Below the pieces are notes generated by a model. It worked only from the letters and a program-made list of their open reading frames with translations. It searched no databases and was not told where the DNA came from. A stretch of DNA of 64,000 nt, taken from assembly GCF_040954645.1 (NCBI RefSeq), contig NC_092804.1, forward strand, positions 95,172,862-95,236,861, given 5' to 3'. The translations under genes and the position numbers were made by a program. The stretch's first letter is position 1, and each line of letters starts with the position of its first letter. The stretch comes from Diabrotica undecimpunctata. Lineage: Eukaryota; Arthropoda; Insecta; Coleoptera; Chrysomelidae. This document shows positions 30,674-41,690 of the stretch, in pieces.

Positions 30674-31004
30674 AAATTCAAACTCGGAAAGTCCAACCAA
30701 TGTCTCTTAAAGCTTCTCCACTGCAGTGGTTACCGTATATGTACACTCATGGACAAAAATATCGAATATTTTGGAATTTTCTAATATTTGTTTTTTCAAA
30801 ATAAATTCTGGTCAATCGTGTAGTTTAATGTGAAATAGAATTTATTTTAACAATTTTTAATGACTAATTTTAAGTTTTTATGCGGAGAAAATTGCAAAAA
30901 AAATAAATGCTTAATATTAGGTAAATAAGATTATTTTACTCTAAATTTAAATTGCTTAAATAAGTCCTTTTAACCAAAAGAAGTGGATGATCAGTAACGA
31001 GTAT

Positions 31005-31157
31005 TCACCCTCTAGCTCTTATGACTGCTTGCATCCTTCTCGGCATGCTTGCAAGTAAATTTTGGACATATCCTTGAGAAATAGCATTCCATTCATACTG
31101 TAGAGCAAGCCGAAGCTGCTCTATCGTATTTAAAACGGGATTGCTTTGTGGTATGTG
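31005..31157 (-). pseudogene. Tc1-like transposase C-terminus
   Basis: Reads NTIEQLRLALQYEWNAISQG then NLLASMPRRMQAVIRARG, the usual end of Tc1-like transposases (after the DDE core). It joins hAT terminal sequence at 31158 and pairs with the N-terminal part at 33532-33990. The catalytic Asp/Glu residues are absent from both pieces. Confidence 0.75.
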
Positions 31158-33531
31158 CAGTGGCGGCGCCTGGTGTAAAGTATTGGGGGTGCACACATAT
31201 TATATATACCATATAAAAATAGATAACACCATAGGCCTCCGCTTCAGCCCTATTTTTGTAAGCAAAAGTTTTTTGAGTGTCGTCAAATTGTAAAAATCAA
31301 AGGATCTTATTAAGAAACTACAATAAATAATGTGTTTTATTAAACTTAAAATTATAATTTAGTTTTTAAATGTTACAAGCAAGTTCTGTATTGAAAATCA
31401 AGTCGCCTGTCTTTTTTTGAGATAAATTTTTCAATAACCAATTCATTAAAATTTGGAATTTCTTGAATCATTTTTTTTTTCAATTGATAACATGGCGAGT
31501 GCAGTTAGTCGATCCTGGCCCATAGTACTTCTAAGGAAAGTTTTGATACATACGTTTCAATGTAGAGAAATATCGTTCTGCTTCTGCTGTTGTCATTGGC
31601 ATCGTAACAAGTACTTGAAGAATTAAATTAATTTCAGAAAAAATCTTCTTGCAAATTATTTTCAATCAAAAATTTAAGTAAGTGAACTGCTCCGGAAAGT
31701 TCTTTAAAATCGGATCTTCTATAAACAATTTCCAATTCAGCCCTTAATTTGTTTTTATTTAAAAAGGGATAATTGTTAATTGCTGATTCCAATGTCAATG
31801 TAGGAAAATTTGAGCTGTATATTTCAAAATTGTCCACTGAAAATAATTTTGCTATTTCCAAATGTCCTGTAAACAAAAACCTTCTTTTAATTACAGATAG
31901 TAAAGTATCGCAAACTTCCTTAGCTTGAATAATTGTGGAGACATAAGAATTTCTGTCATCTTTCTTCCGTCTCTTCCCGGATTGACTATCGTCAATGTCT
32001 GTTAACTCGGTTTCTCTTATAGTGTGAATATTGTCTCTTTCTTTTTGTATATTTTCTTCAAATGTAGTCAGGCATCGTTTTACGATTACGGAATCAGTAG
32101 CAGTTTTTTGTATTTGTGAATATAGTATGTCAACGTGGGGCATAACACGATGAAAAACTTTCAACCAAAATACAAATTTATTATCATTCAATAACCTTAA
32201 AAGTGCACCTGCTTTGGTTATGGTACCAGATTGCCTGGATGTGGATTGTATTCTTTCCATGCACTCTTTTAGGGTTTTTCTATTTTCATACACCATGTTC
32301 ACCGTTCTAATTTTGAAATTCCATCTTGTAGCAGATGCTGACGGAACCCTATTTCCCACAACTTCATCTAATATGGCAACTCTCTGAGGTGAATTTGAAA
32401 AAAAATTAGTAATGTCAGTCAAATCAGCAAAAAATATGCGTACATTAGTATTTATGCTTGTTGCCTGAGACATTAACAAATTTAACTGATGCGCATAACA
32501 ATGTATATAATTGGCATATCTAAATTTATCCTGAATGAGTTTTTGCACACCCCCATGAACGCCACTCATAACACTTGCTCCGTCATAGCTTTGGGAAATT
32601 AACTTATCGGAACTTGATAAAACACAACTTAAACATTCTTCTATGCAGCCAGCTAAGGAAACAGCATCGTGGTTATTTGGTTTTAAAAAAGTCCAAAATC
32701 TTTCAACAGGGGTCCCGTTTTGTAAAGTGTAACGATAAACTATAACCATTTGAAAAATATTTGAAATCTCACTCGTTTCATCACTCACAATGGAAACAAA
32801 TTTTGAAGCAGCAATTTCTTTTTTGATATGTGCCTGACACACTGAAAGCATACAATCGAGTAAATCATTTTGAATGTCTTTTGACGTTCCTTTAAACACA
32901 GTAGCTTGTTGCAAATGGTCTTTGAGAGCTAAATCCAATTCGGCGGAAAAATTTATGAGACCTCTAAATATACCAGGGTTTATTGAATCCTTTCTTTCAT
33001 CATGGCCGCGGAGAGCAAGTTCAAAAGCACCACAAAATTTGACACAGTTTATAATTTTTGATAAGACGTACCTATTATTTTTTATTTGTTCATTATGTTT
33101 TGAAATATTTAATCGGTATGCACTATTTAGTTGTTGCCGAATATCTTGTTTACCTAATAAATTGAAACCTAATTTAGCAGATATGTGTGACTTTGAATGT
33201 TGATGCTTTTTAATTTTTTCGGATAAATGAACTAAGTCTTTAATGCCATATTTTGTCCATTCTGATTCCTCATCTCCAAATAGCAAACACGAAAAACAGT
33301 AAAGAGTATTGGTAGTAGCACACCCACAAAACCAGTCAGTTTTTTCATAAATCTCAATTTTAAATGATCGTTTATAATCCCGACTTTTGCATTTTGTTAC
33401 CTTCGAAATTAACAAATTTGGTTTAGGACGACCGGCACTTTTAATTTTTCTTCTAAAGATAGTGAAGTATTCGCAGTAGCAAACCTGCGAATGTGAATAA
33501 CAATTATAAACTGCTAAAATAAAATGATTTG
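31158..33531 (-). mobile_element. hAT-family transposon, 5' end truncated
   Basis: The left end starts CAGTGGCGGCGCCTGG, a hAT-type terminus. The matching right end is absent near 33531, so the right side was lost, probably together with the Tc1 core. Contains one large transposase frame. Confidence 0.7.
31490..33470 (-). pseudogene. hAT transposase with TTF-type zinc finger (ZMYM1/DUF4371-like)
   Basis: Main frame 33415-31634 opens without an ATG (the preceding GRPKPN reading suggests a missing N-terminus). A TTF-type finger comes first (WFCGCATTNTLYCFSC, HQHSKSH). The RNase-H-like catalytic region follows with VSIVSDETSE, SYDGASVMSGV, the CxxH motif HCYAHQLNLL and SASATRWNF. The main frame ends at EDFF because of one extra T. 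In the next frame the C-terminal dimerisation motif appears (TAEAERYFSTLKR), then after a further shift STMGQDRLTALAML. Two frameshifts make it inactive. Confidence 0.85.
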
Positions 33532-33990
33532 TAATAATTTACCTTACGCCAATCATCAATAGACCAGTCTTTATGGATCTTGGCCCAAGCTAAGCGTTTT
33601 TTGAGCATTTGTGGTATTAGTTTTGGCTTCTTAACAGGCCTGCGACATTTAAAGCTCATGCCATACAAATTTCGGCGTACAGTGGTCACCGATACTGAGC
33701 ATCTTACTTCTTCCAAATTATTTATTAAATCTCTATGGGTGGCCCTTCTATGTGCTACAGCTAATTTTTTTAAAATTTGTTGCGCCCTTGGGGTGACTGA
33801 AGGTTTTTTGACACACCGGCCCTTCCGAACTGATGCCACAGGTCGCTTCTCTTTGAATTTTTGACTCACTCACTGGCCACTGGGATACACCACATTTTCG
33901 TGCTATTTCTCTCTGACTAAGTACTGTATTCTCTAATAGAGCAGTAATGGACGAGATTTTCTCAACACAAAGATCTTTAGATTTACCCAT
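33532..33990 (-). pseudogene. Tc1-like transposase N-terminus
   Basis: ATG 33990 opens MGKSKDLCVEK with a first helix-turn-helix (LSQREIARKCGVSQ). After a frameshift near 33870 it continues with GRCVKKPSVTPRAQQ and the second HTH (THRDLINNLEEV), then RLAWAKIHKDWSIDDWRKV. Sequence leaves the family at 33532, just before the expected first catalytic Asp (normally WxxVxxSDE). Confidence 0.8.
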
Positions 33991-34098
33991 CTAAAAATTC
34001 CAATACAGGAGAGAGAATTTCTCTCTCCTAATGCCGACCATAATGTAGCTTCGCCTATTTTTTTTTTAATTTTAAAGTGTTTGTCCTTGTGCAGTGTA

Positions 34099-34483
34099 GT
34101 GTGATGTACAATTTTATGTTTATGGCATTCTTTAATTGTTGGATAGGCCACAATTGACGAAATGCCCCTGAAGATCTTTAATTAATAAAACTGTGCTCGA
34201 TATCTGCCTTTTATTTGATGAAAGTTCATTTATTCAAGCATTGAACCTTATATCAAATTCTTAAAATTAATTATAGGAGACTTCTGCTTTTTCATATTCT
34301 TTACTTTTTCCAATATCAAGTCAGACTTTGTTAGAGCACTCGATGCTCGATGAAGTGGTGACTTTCACAACTTAACTAAACTGATAGAAAATTAAGACTA
34401 ATTAGGCGGTATTAAGCAAATTTTGCTCAAAGATTTCTAGACAAATTTGGCGACTTCAATAACTCTATGTCTCAATCTATACA
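34099..34483. other. No gene recognised
   Basis: AT-rich sequence right of the Tc1-like element. No frame or repeat could be assigned. Confidence 0.5.
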
Positions 34484-34925
34484 AGACTCGAGTGGTTTAC
34501 CAAGGGATAGTATCGAAAAATAAAACAGAATTTTTTGGAACCAAAAACCGGAATGAAAAATTTTAGTGTCTTCAAATCGTCATCCCATACGGTAAAATGT
34601 AAGCAGGCATCTCTAGCATCAACTTAGTTAAACAATAAATATTTCGCTTATATTACAAAATTTCTCAAACATAACTTCCTATACAAAATATCTATCTATT
34701 TTGAAGACTCGAGTGGTTTACCAAGGGATAGTATCGAAAAATAAAACAGAATTTTTTGGAACCAAAAACCGGAATGAAAAATTTTAGTGTCTTCAAATCG
34801 TCATCCCATACGGTAAAATGTAAGCAGGCATCTCTAGCATCAACTTAGTTAAACAATAAATATTTCGCTTATATTACAAAATTTCTCAAACATAACTTCC
34901 TATACAAAATATCTATCTATCTATA
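34484..34925. repeat. 221-bp tandem duplication
   Basis: Two apparently identical 221-bp units (34484-34704, 34705-34925), each starting AGACTCGAGTGG and ending in ATCTATCTAT. The second unit merges with the (TAGA)n 3' tail of the RTE-like element. Confidence 0.9.
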
Positions 34926-34943
34926 TAAGAATTTTTACAGCTG

Positions 34944-35511
34944 TCACCGCCTTCCTTCTTTCAGCCAACGTCTCCAGTCCTTTCTGTTCTGCCATTCTCC
35001 ATCTCTAAGGTCTCGTCTTTCCATGGCCTCGTCCACTTCATCCCTCCATGATCTTCGGGGTCTACCTCTTTTCCTCCTTCCTATTGGGCTCCAATCCGAA
35101 ATCTTTGCTATCCACCTTGTATGATCTGTTCTTCTCACATGTCCATACCAAATTAAACGTTTTTCTTCGATGTAGCCGAGTATGTCTTGTTCTACTGCCA
35201 TTATCTACTGATTTCTGATGCTATCCATTTTTGTCACTCTGCAGCTTCTTCTCATGAACTCCATTTCAGTTGCCGTGATTTTGGACCTGTTTCGTTTATT
35301 TATTACCCAATTCTCTGCTCCATAGGTCATTATACTGCGTACCAAGGTGTTATAAATTCTCTTCTTTGTATTTCTGGTAATCTGTCTATCCCACAGTACC
35401 CCGTTCATTTGTTTAATACATGTTCTTGTCTGTGCTAATCTGCTGGTTATCTCTTGCTCGGTGGTTCCATTTTTTGAGAGTATGAATCCTAAATATTTGA
35501 ATTTGTGAGTG
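34944..35511 (-). pseudogene. RTE-like reverse transcriptase C-terminal region
   Basis: Reads HKFKYLGFILSKNG, RIYNTLVRSIMTYGAENWVI, TEMEFMRRSCRVTK and, after one stop near 35203, EEKRLIWYGHVRRTDHTRW and the terminal RGRPRRSWRDEV. This is the standard thumb plus C-terminal region of RTE/CR1-like ORF2. It is continuous with 47214-47725. One stop interrupts it. Confidence 0.85.
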
Positions 35512-35515
35512 CCGT

Positions 35516-35899
35516 GTAATATTATTCCTAAAATATTAGAATTCATTTATATAAAATATAATAATTCATACTCGTGTAACATAGTTTCGCATTTTGTTTA
35601 TATAAATATGTTTAGTAATTCGAATCGAGGACATTCATAAGGGAACAAACTTGACACGAATAAGTAAAGTGCTGACACAGGTAAGGCCAAGGCTATTAAA
35701 AGCAACAACAATCATTATCTAGAGATCAGAAATAATTTAACGTCAAGATGGCAAGTTAATGCATCACGCATTGTCAACGTCAACTAAGTACTATTATATC
35801 TAAGATACTTAACATTGTAAGAGTGTCCAGTAGTGTTTAAATAAATGGTTACATAAGTCAACAACACGTTATTTACTACGTACAACGTTATTTACCATA
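35516..35899 (+). repeat. Gypsy E 5' LTR
   Basis: Matches 46826-47209 over its whole length with a handful of single-base differences. Confidence 0.92.
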
Positions 35900-35991
35900 T
35901 GGCGATCCTAAAGTGGTAGAAACCAGGAGTCTTCATCCAGAAAAGCTCATGATGAGAGAAAAATCACACTGGAAGTTTAAATGGATTTACA

Positions 35992-36245
35992 ATGGATTTA
36001 AATTTACATACTAGATGTTATATGGAACCCATTGTAGCAATTTCGAAATGGGAAAATGCAACAACAGATAAGAAAATTCCGTTTAAATTCCGGATCAGAC
36101 CCGCCGGGAGCCCCGCGACAGCATTCCGGCTCAAGACAATAAAAATAAATGGAAAAATGGATAAATGGACAATGGATAAAGGTGAATGGATAAGGACCAT
36201 ATCGTCGGCTTAGCATGAAAACCACATATCTACAAAAACAAGATT
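35992..36245 (+). pseudogene. gag: Gypsy E gag, N-terminal piece
   Basis: ATG 35992 opens MDLNLHTRCYMEPIVAISKW..., with a TAG at 36211-36213. The same frame, read through the TAG, reaches HISTK then TR at the 8-bp duplication ACAAGATT. It continues in frame at 39276 as TRLTNKARNVITTEDTIARI. So this is the start of gag cut off by the cassette insertion. The N-terminal sequence itself is not a recognised domain. Confidence 0.6.
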
Positions 36246-39200
36246 TTACAAGAGACAAAAAAAACTTTCTCGTTTATTTACATTTATAGTATTTTAACTT
36301 TTTTAGTGCTTAAGCTCGATAAATAATGGTTATAGTTTATACTATTACAGCAATATTTAAGTAAAATAAACCGTTTCGTTTAATTTGCAGTTACGAGCTT
36401 TTCATTTGTAAATTATCTATCATTAGTGGTACTTACGAGCTTCTCATTTTTGTCGACAGTATGTTCCAGGTAAAATAGTAAAAAATTTAGTACAAAAAAG
36501 ATAAAGATTTATATTTTATTTCCTAAAAATAATAATACATATTAAAAAGATATTTAAAGAAATGCATTTGACTTCTAAAATACAAAAATAACTTAATTTA
36601 TTTGCTGTTCTTCTTTTCACTCAAATATGGCAATTGGTCATAAAATGGATGAATATCCCTTGGCAAGACTGTTTTTAGTTCCTGTAAATGTTTATATTTT
36701 GTTTGCGTTATTGGAAGTGGTTTCGAATAAAGTTGTTCTATAGTATCTGTCTCAGAAGGCTTTTTTAAAATTGGCCGAGGTAGTTCTCTGTATTCCTCAT
36801 TAAAATCTAACTTTACCTGAATTTCACCATCTGGAGTATATTTGATACATTTTATATCAGTAACCAAGGGGTCCCCTGCCTTAGACCCTGGCCTTAATGA
36901 TGACAGGTAATTTAAACTGCTAAATTTAAAAAAAAAAGTAAAATCTAACGTTTCAACATAGTAGGGTTTAGGATTTCTTCTAGCTCTTTTGCAAGATTCC
37001 GTATATGCACAAGGTGAATAAATATCCCTATTTTTTAATGCACATTCAATTTTGGCGTGCATGGAGTCAACCTCCATTTAGGTATGACCTTTAGTCAGGT
37101 ACTTTTGATAAATTGTTATTTCAGTTTTTACAGAAACTAACATTAGAGTATTAGCCATAACACAATTCCTATTTTGATATGTGCATCCATCCGAGTACAG
37201 AATTATTCTTCTGCAACTACTTGTGTCCACTTTGTTTATAATAAAATTATGAAGGATTGTGGCAAATTCGTCTGCTGTAACACCTCCTTGTGTTTCGTCC
37301 CAAAGAAAATTATAGCCGTCTGAAGATTTCAGGTCGTAAATACAAAAATTGTGTACTTTTAACTTGGTTTTATAATATAGCGCAGAAGCCTGCAAGACAG
37401 GACATAACAAGACAGCCTGAAGATCCATTGTCAATACCATGGTATTTTCAGATTTTTCTGTTTTATCCGTCTGTTTTTCTTGACGGGCTGTATCCTTATC
37501 TTTTAAATGTTTGGTGTAAACTTCCTCTGAAATATTTCCAACTTAAAAGAGCAGCATGTGTCACACTGGTCTCTTTTCGGAGAGAATAATGAAAGATTTT
37601 CTTCTTCAAACATAACTGAAAAAGTGCAAATGGAAGCAATAGATCGAATGTTATTTGATTCACAGTACCTTTTGTATTTCCTATGTAATGCAGCTTTAGA
37701 TTGCCAGAAAGGTTCTAAATATAATTTGGTAGAAGATTTTCGGCAATAATGCGATTTTAGTTTGGGTAAACTTTTTAAAAACTCTTTAACTGATTCTCTT
37801 GTTGTGGAATTGTTTGCTTTCTTTCTAGATTCAGTTCGGTTATTTGTAGCTGTTGTTTGAAACTTTTTCCAATTAGTTACGGTCCACTCGCCCATGGAAG
37901 TAGTGTTTAGAAACATCTTCTTGCATACTTGCAGTCGTGCCGAATGTGTAGAAGAGTTTAGAAAATATTGCAGGCTATCCTTGCGACGAAATGAGATTTC
38001 AGGTTCAACTGTTCTTCTTTTCACCTGAGTGACTTCTACCATAGTCTGTACGAACACTTTTCTTTGGTCCCACGACAAACTCCAGAAATGTTTGAAAATT
38101 TCTCTTCTCGAAGTTTCATTAAACTTTCTACATTTTAGTTTAGCGGTCTCTTTTCTTGATTTACTGCAATTACATGGAGGTTTTAATTTTATTTCGGGCC
38201 TTTTCACATCAAACAAACTTCTACCATCAACTTGTCTCCTTCCCTGATATTCTTCACCACGCATTCGTTTTGATTTATTTGATTCTTGTGGCCAAAGATT
38301 TTTATTTTTTTTCTTACTTCTGGTTTTTGCTGAAACAGGTTCTACTTCACGTTCAGAATCAGGATTTTTGTTTACTTGTTGAACTTCCTCTTCATTGTTA
38401 TTATTTTCAGATTTCCTATTGTGATCTAAGGGAAAACTATTCTTTTCTATCTCTGTCAAACTTTCTATCTGATTGGCGTTAAATGCGAGGTTTCGGTTGC
38501 ACTGTACGACTCTTTCGCTGTCATGATTTGCTGCCAACTCGCATTTATTCAAAGTGGAATCTGGCAAACACGTGTCAGTAAAAATTACGTCCATATTTTC
38601 TATATCAAATTCCGTAGTTTCTTCACTTTTCTCTAAAAGTTTTCTACTACTACTACCACTCATTGATGGATTGTCAACACAATATTTTGGAGATGCAGAC
38701 CATGGCGTCAGAAAAATTTTCATTATGTTGGAACAATTTCCACGAAAATATGAGTTCAGGAATAAATTCATTATGGAAGAGTCAAGATTTTGTAGACGTA
38801 ACGCTTTCAGCACAAGGAAAATGCATAAAAGCGCATAAAATGGTTCTTTCGGTTTGTAGCCCATATTTTAAAGAAATTTTTATGTCAAATCCCTGTCAAC
38901 ATCCTATAGTAATTTTGACAAACGTGAGTTACGAAGCACTAAGAGACTTATTACAATTTATATACCATGTAGAAGTAAAAATTAGACGAGAAGATTTAAA
39001 TACCTTCATTGAAACGGCCGAATCATTGCAAATACAAGGACTCACTGGAGATAGAAAAGTTTTAAATGATAATAACATTATGGAAATTTCGGATAAAGAA
39101 TATACTCAAAATGTAAAAAATTTTAAACCAGTTTCTCTACCTGTGACAAAGAAACAACAACCTATAAAGAAGGAAGAACATAGCGACACAGAGCAAGAAA

Positions 39201-39275
39201 TAAGTGTGGCTCTTACAATCAACGAATTTTTAAATATTCCTCGGACACGAGGAGACAGCGACAACATTAATAAAG
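36246..39275. mobile_element. DUF7869/BTB two-gene cassette inserted in gypsy E gag
   Basis: A 3.03-kb block bounded by the 8-bp direct repeat ACAAGATT (36238-36245, 39276-39283). Excising it with one repeat rejoins a gag frame. It holds two head-to-head genes whose ATGs are 38 bp apart: a DDE-like protein on the minus strand and a BTB/POZ protein on the plus strand. An 8-bp duplication suits hAT- or P-type DNA transposons, but no terminal inverted repeat was found. The BTB frame runs a few codons into flanking gag, so the right end may be truncated. 36246-36597 holds no gene. Confidence 0.6.
36598..38663 (-). pseudogene. DUF7869-like DDE transposase-related protein
   Basis: ATG 38663 (MSGSSSRKLLEKSEE). 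An acidic/Asn-rich N-terminus is followed by a Cys-containing domain (KPPCNCSKSRKETAKLKC, RREIFKHFWSLSWDQRKVF, LQVCKKMFLNTTSMGEWTV), then SHYCRKSSTKLYLEPFW and RDQCDTCCSF. A frameshift near 37540 leads to TMDLQAVLLCPVLQASALYY, FLWDETQGGVTADEFATIL, RRIILYSDGCTYQNRN and YLTKGHT; a TAA (for Gln) at 37075-37077 precedes MEVDSMHAKIE. From memory this is the insect/cnidarian DUF7869 family with an RNase-H-like DDE fold; the Asp in YSDGCTYQNRN is a likely catalytic residue. One frameshift and one nonsense codon disable this copy. Confidence 0.7.
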
Positions 39276-39292
39276 ACAAGATTAACCAATAA
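38702..39292 (+). CDS. BTB/POZ domain protein, divergent partner of the DUF7869-like gene
   Basis: ATG 38702 opens MASEKFSLCWNNFHENMSSG, the hallmark start of tramtrack/bric-a-brac-type insect BTB proteins. DFVDVTLSAQGKCIKAHKMV, LSVCSPYFKEIF and LQFIYHVEVKI complete the dimerisation domain (residues about 5-115). The rest is a hydrophilic tail with no zinc finger. BTB domains mediate homo- and heterodimerisation of nuclear proteins. About 197 codons, undamaged; the last residues are encoded by flanking gypsy E sequence. It could be a captured host gene or an accessory protein of the transposon; which is unresolved. Confidence 0.75.
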   Translation: MASEKFSLCWNNFHENMSSGINSLWKSQDFVDVTLSAQGKCIKAHKMVLSVCSPYFKEIFMSNPCQHPIVILTNVSYEALRDLLQFIYHVEVKIRREDLNTFIETAESLQIQGLTGDRKVLNDNNIMEISDKEYTQNVKNFKPVSLPVTKKQQPIKKEEHSDTEQEISVALTINEFLNIPRTRGDSDNINKDKINQ

Positions 39293-39689
39293 GGCCAGAA
39301 ACGTTATAACTACAGAGGATACAATCGCAAGAATAGCAGAGGTACTGAAGAGAGAACTGAGAGGCGACAGTCCAAAGACGGTAATAGCTAAATTGGCGAA
39401 GAAAAGACAAGGACATAAAGATGCAGAGGTCTATGCATCTGAAGTTGAAGAATTAGCGGAACAGCTAAAAGTTGCATACGTAGAGGAAGGAATGTCATTG
39501 AAACTAGCGAAAAAATACACAACAGAGGCAGTAGTAGCTACAATGAAACGCAACGTCAACACAGAAAAAGCTAAATTCATTTTGGAAGCATGTAACTTTT
39601 CAACCACACAAGAGGTAATGTACAAATTTTTATCGATCGACGAGACAGAAGATAGCACACAAGGAAAAGTGTTAAATTACAGGAACAAA
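39276..39689 (+). pseudogene. gag: Gypsy E gag, middle piece
   Basis: The frame after the cassette reads NVITTEDTIARIAEVLKREL, GDSPKTVIAKLAKKRQGHKD, YASEVEELAEQLKVAYVEEG, KAKFILEACNFSTTQEV and MYKFLSIDE, a gag capsid-like region. It is cut at 39689 by gypsy F (target duplication ACAAA). Confidence 0.65.
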
Positions 39690-39847
39690 TGTAATAATAA
39701 TACTTGGTATTTATTAAATATTATATTTAATAAAAGTATAAGATTAACAATATACACGTTACATCTTTTTATGCTAACTTCCTAACCTCTATCTCTAACT
39801 TCATCGTGCCACGCCTCTTCTTCTTTTTCATGTGGCCTATTACTACA
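39690..39847 (-). repeat. Gypsy F 3' LTR (short form, 158 bp)
   Basis: Ends TGTAATAATAATAC (left) and CTATTACTACA (right) match the other LTR. It lacks a 46-bp hairpin segment and a 9-bp AGAACTTCC repeat. Confidence 0.9.
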
Positions 39848-39858
39848 TCTCCCCCTTT

Positions 39859-39861
<3 letters not shown>

Positions 39862-39898
<37 letters not shown>
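39862..39898. repeat. (TA)n microsatellite
   Basis: Uninterrupted TA tract just inside the gypsy F polypurine tract. Confidence 0.9.
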
Positions 39899-39900
<2 letters not shown>

Positions 39901-39962
39901 AACAAACTTTAATTATACAAAAAAAACTATGCTAATACAAAATACAATCAGAGTAAACTGTA

Positions 39963-41690
39963 CTAATATAAAATATAATCAGAATACTTGGAAGGCTGTA
40001 TGATAGTACGTGATGGTCTCAAGCTCATGTCAGTATCACACTCTGAACTGCTAGAACTCTGATCTTTACTACAACTAGGTGTATTATCATTGTCATCACT
40101 TAAATTCTGAGTCTGCCTAATATCATGATCAATTTTTGACTTACGCAGGTGATAGCTGTTTCTACGTAAGACATTTTTACCATTATCAATTAAATAAGAC
40201 CTTGGAGACTCATGTTTATTGACAATAACAGCCGGACTCCATTGATTATTATCTTTGTATACCACATTTTCACCTTGCTTATATTCGGGCCTATTTCTTG
40301 TCTGTCTATCATAATATTCCTTATAAGTATTATTTCTTTCTTCTAATTTTGACCTAACTTCTTTGATATTATCATTTTGCTTTTCAACAACTGGTAATTT
40401 AGTTTTTAGTTTTCTGCCAAATAAAAGTTGAGCTGGTGACCTCTTGAGATCAGTAACAGGAGTATTACGATAGTTCATTAGAGCAACCCACATGTCATCT
40501 GATTTTCTAATAATATTTTTAGATATCTGTACAAACCTCTCAACTAAAACATTCGATCGAGGGTAATGGGGGCTACTAGTTTGAAATTTAAACTCAAATT
40601 TATCTGCAAACTTTTTGCATTCATACGATCCAAAAAAAGGCATATTATCAGCTATAATTACATCTGGTATACCATGTGTTGCAAATATCTGCTTGAGTGC
40701 ATTTATAACATCAGACGATTGTTTACCTCTTATAGGGATAATTTCTAGCCACTTTGTTAAACAATCAGCAACAACCAAATAAGCTTTGCCACCATGTTCC
40801 ATAATATCAGCACCCAATTTTTGAAATGGCAACTCCGGGACATCATGAGATATTAATGGCTCTTTACTATTTGCATACCTATACTTTTCACAAATTTTGC
40901 AACTCTTTATCTCATTCGCAATATCCACACTCATCCCTGGCCAAAATAAGACATCTTTTGCTCGATCTCTTGAACGATTTATACCAAAATGACCATGTAC
41001 AATTTGAAGCATCTCTTTTCGCAAAACTTTAGGTACAACAATTCTATCATTGAAAAATAAAAGATTATCATTAACAAACAACTCATTTCTTAACTCGTGA
41101 AAAACTTTCATCTCTCCTTCATACTTTGTATTCTTCCACCCTCTCAGACAACACTCAATGACTTTACTCAGTACATTATCTTTTACTGTTTCTGCTTTAA
41201 ACTGAATCTTTCTAGTATCACTCATTCTTAAATGCTTTTCTAGTGAATGCACCATTTCATTCATATCAGCATCATTCTCTGCACTTTCATCACTTACATT
41301 TCTAGACAAATAATCAGCAATATGTAAATATTTACCAGGTACATACTGAATTTGTATATCATATTTCAGTAGCTTCAGTTTTAGCCTCTGCAACCTAGGA
41401 GAACTAATTTGACTTATTTGCTTACTCATGATACTTACATTAGGTTTGTGATCTGTTATGAATTTTACAGAGCGACCATAAATATAATTGTGGAATTTTT
41501 GACATGCAAACACTACGGCTAATAACTCTTTCTCTATAACAGCATAATTTTCCTCAGTACCTGTTAAACCTCTAGAAGCATAAGCAACAGGTCTTCCACC
41601 TTGCATTAGACAACATCCCAAACCAAACTGAGACGCATCTGTTTGAATTACAGTATCTTTACTAGAATCAAAATTCTTTAGAGATATATT
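39963..41690 (-). pseudogene. pol: Gypsy F RNase H and integrase
   Basis: RNase H: QTDASQFGLGCCLMQ (its start is in a neighbouring frame near 41650), ENYAVIEKELLAVVFACQKF, ITDHKPNVSIM, IADYLSR. Integrase zinc domain: IVHGHFGINRSRDRAKD, FWPGMS, CKICEKYRYANS. Core: LGADIMEHGGKAYLVV, DCLTKWLEI, IFATHGIPDVIIADNMPFF, RSNVLVERFVQISKNII. C-terminal: RNRPEYKQGENVVYKDNNQW, RSYLIDNGKNVLRRNSYHLR, then a Ser-rich tail. D, D and E positions are all present and the 552-codon frame is undamaged from RNase H onward, unlike the upstream half. Confidence 0.88.

Larger units (their letters stand above)
30744..34096 (-). mobile_element. Tc1-like transposon, core replaced by a hAT
   Basis: TA dinucleotides (30742-30743, 34097-34098) flank imperfect inverted ends (CACTCATGGACAAA... 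and CACTGCACAAGGACAAA...). The N-terminal third of the transposase is at the right end and the C-terminus at the left end. A truncated hAT lies between them and the DDE core is absent. Confidence 0.6.

Noticed and set aside
36246..39275. BTB gene as an ordinary host gene with the transposon fused nearby
   Set aside because: It lies wholly between gypsy E LTRs and within the gag-interrupting block, so at this locus it arrived with a mobile segment. Host origin before that remains possible.
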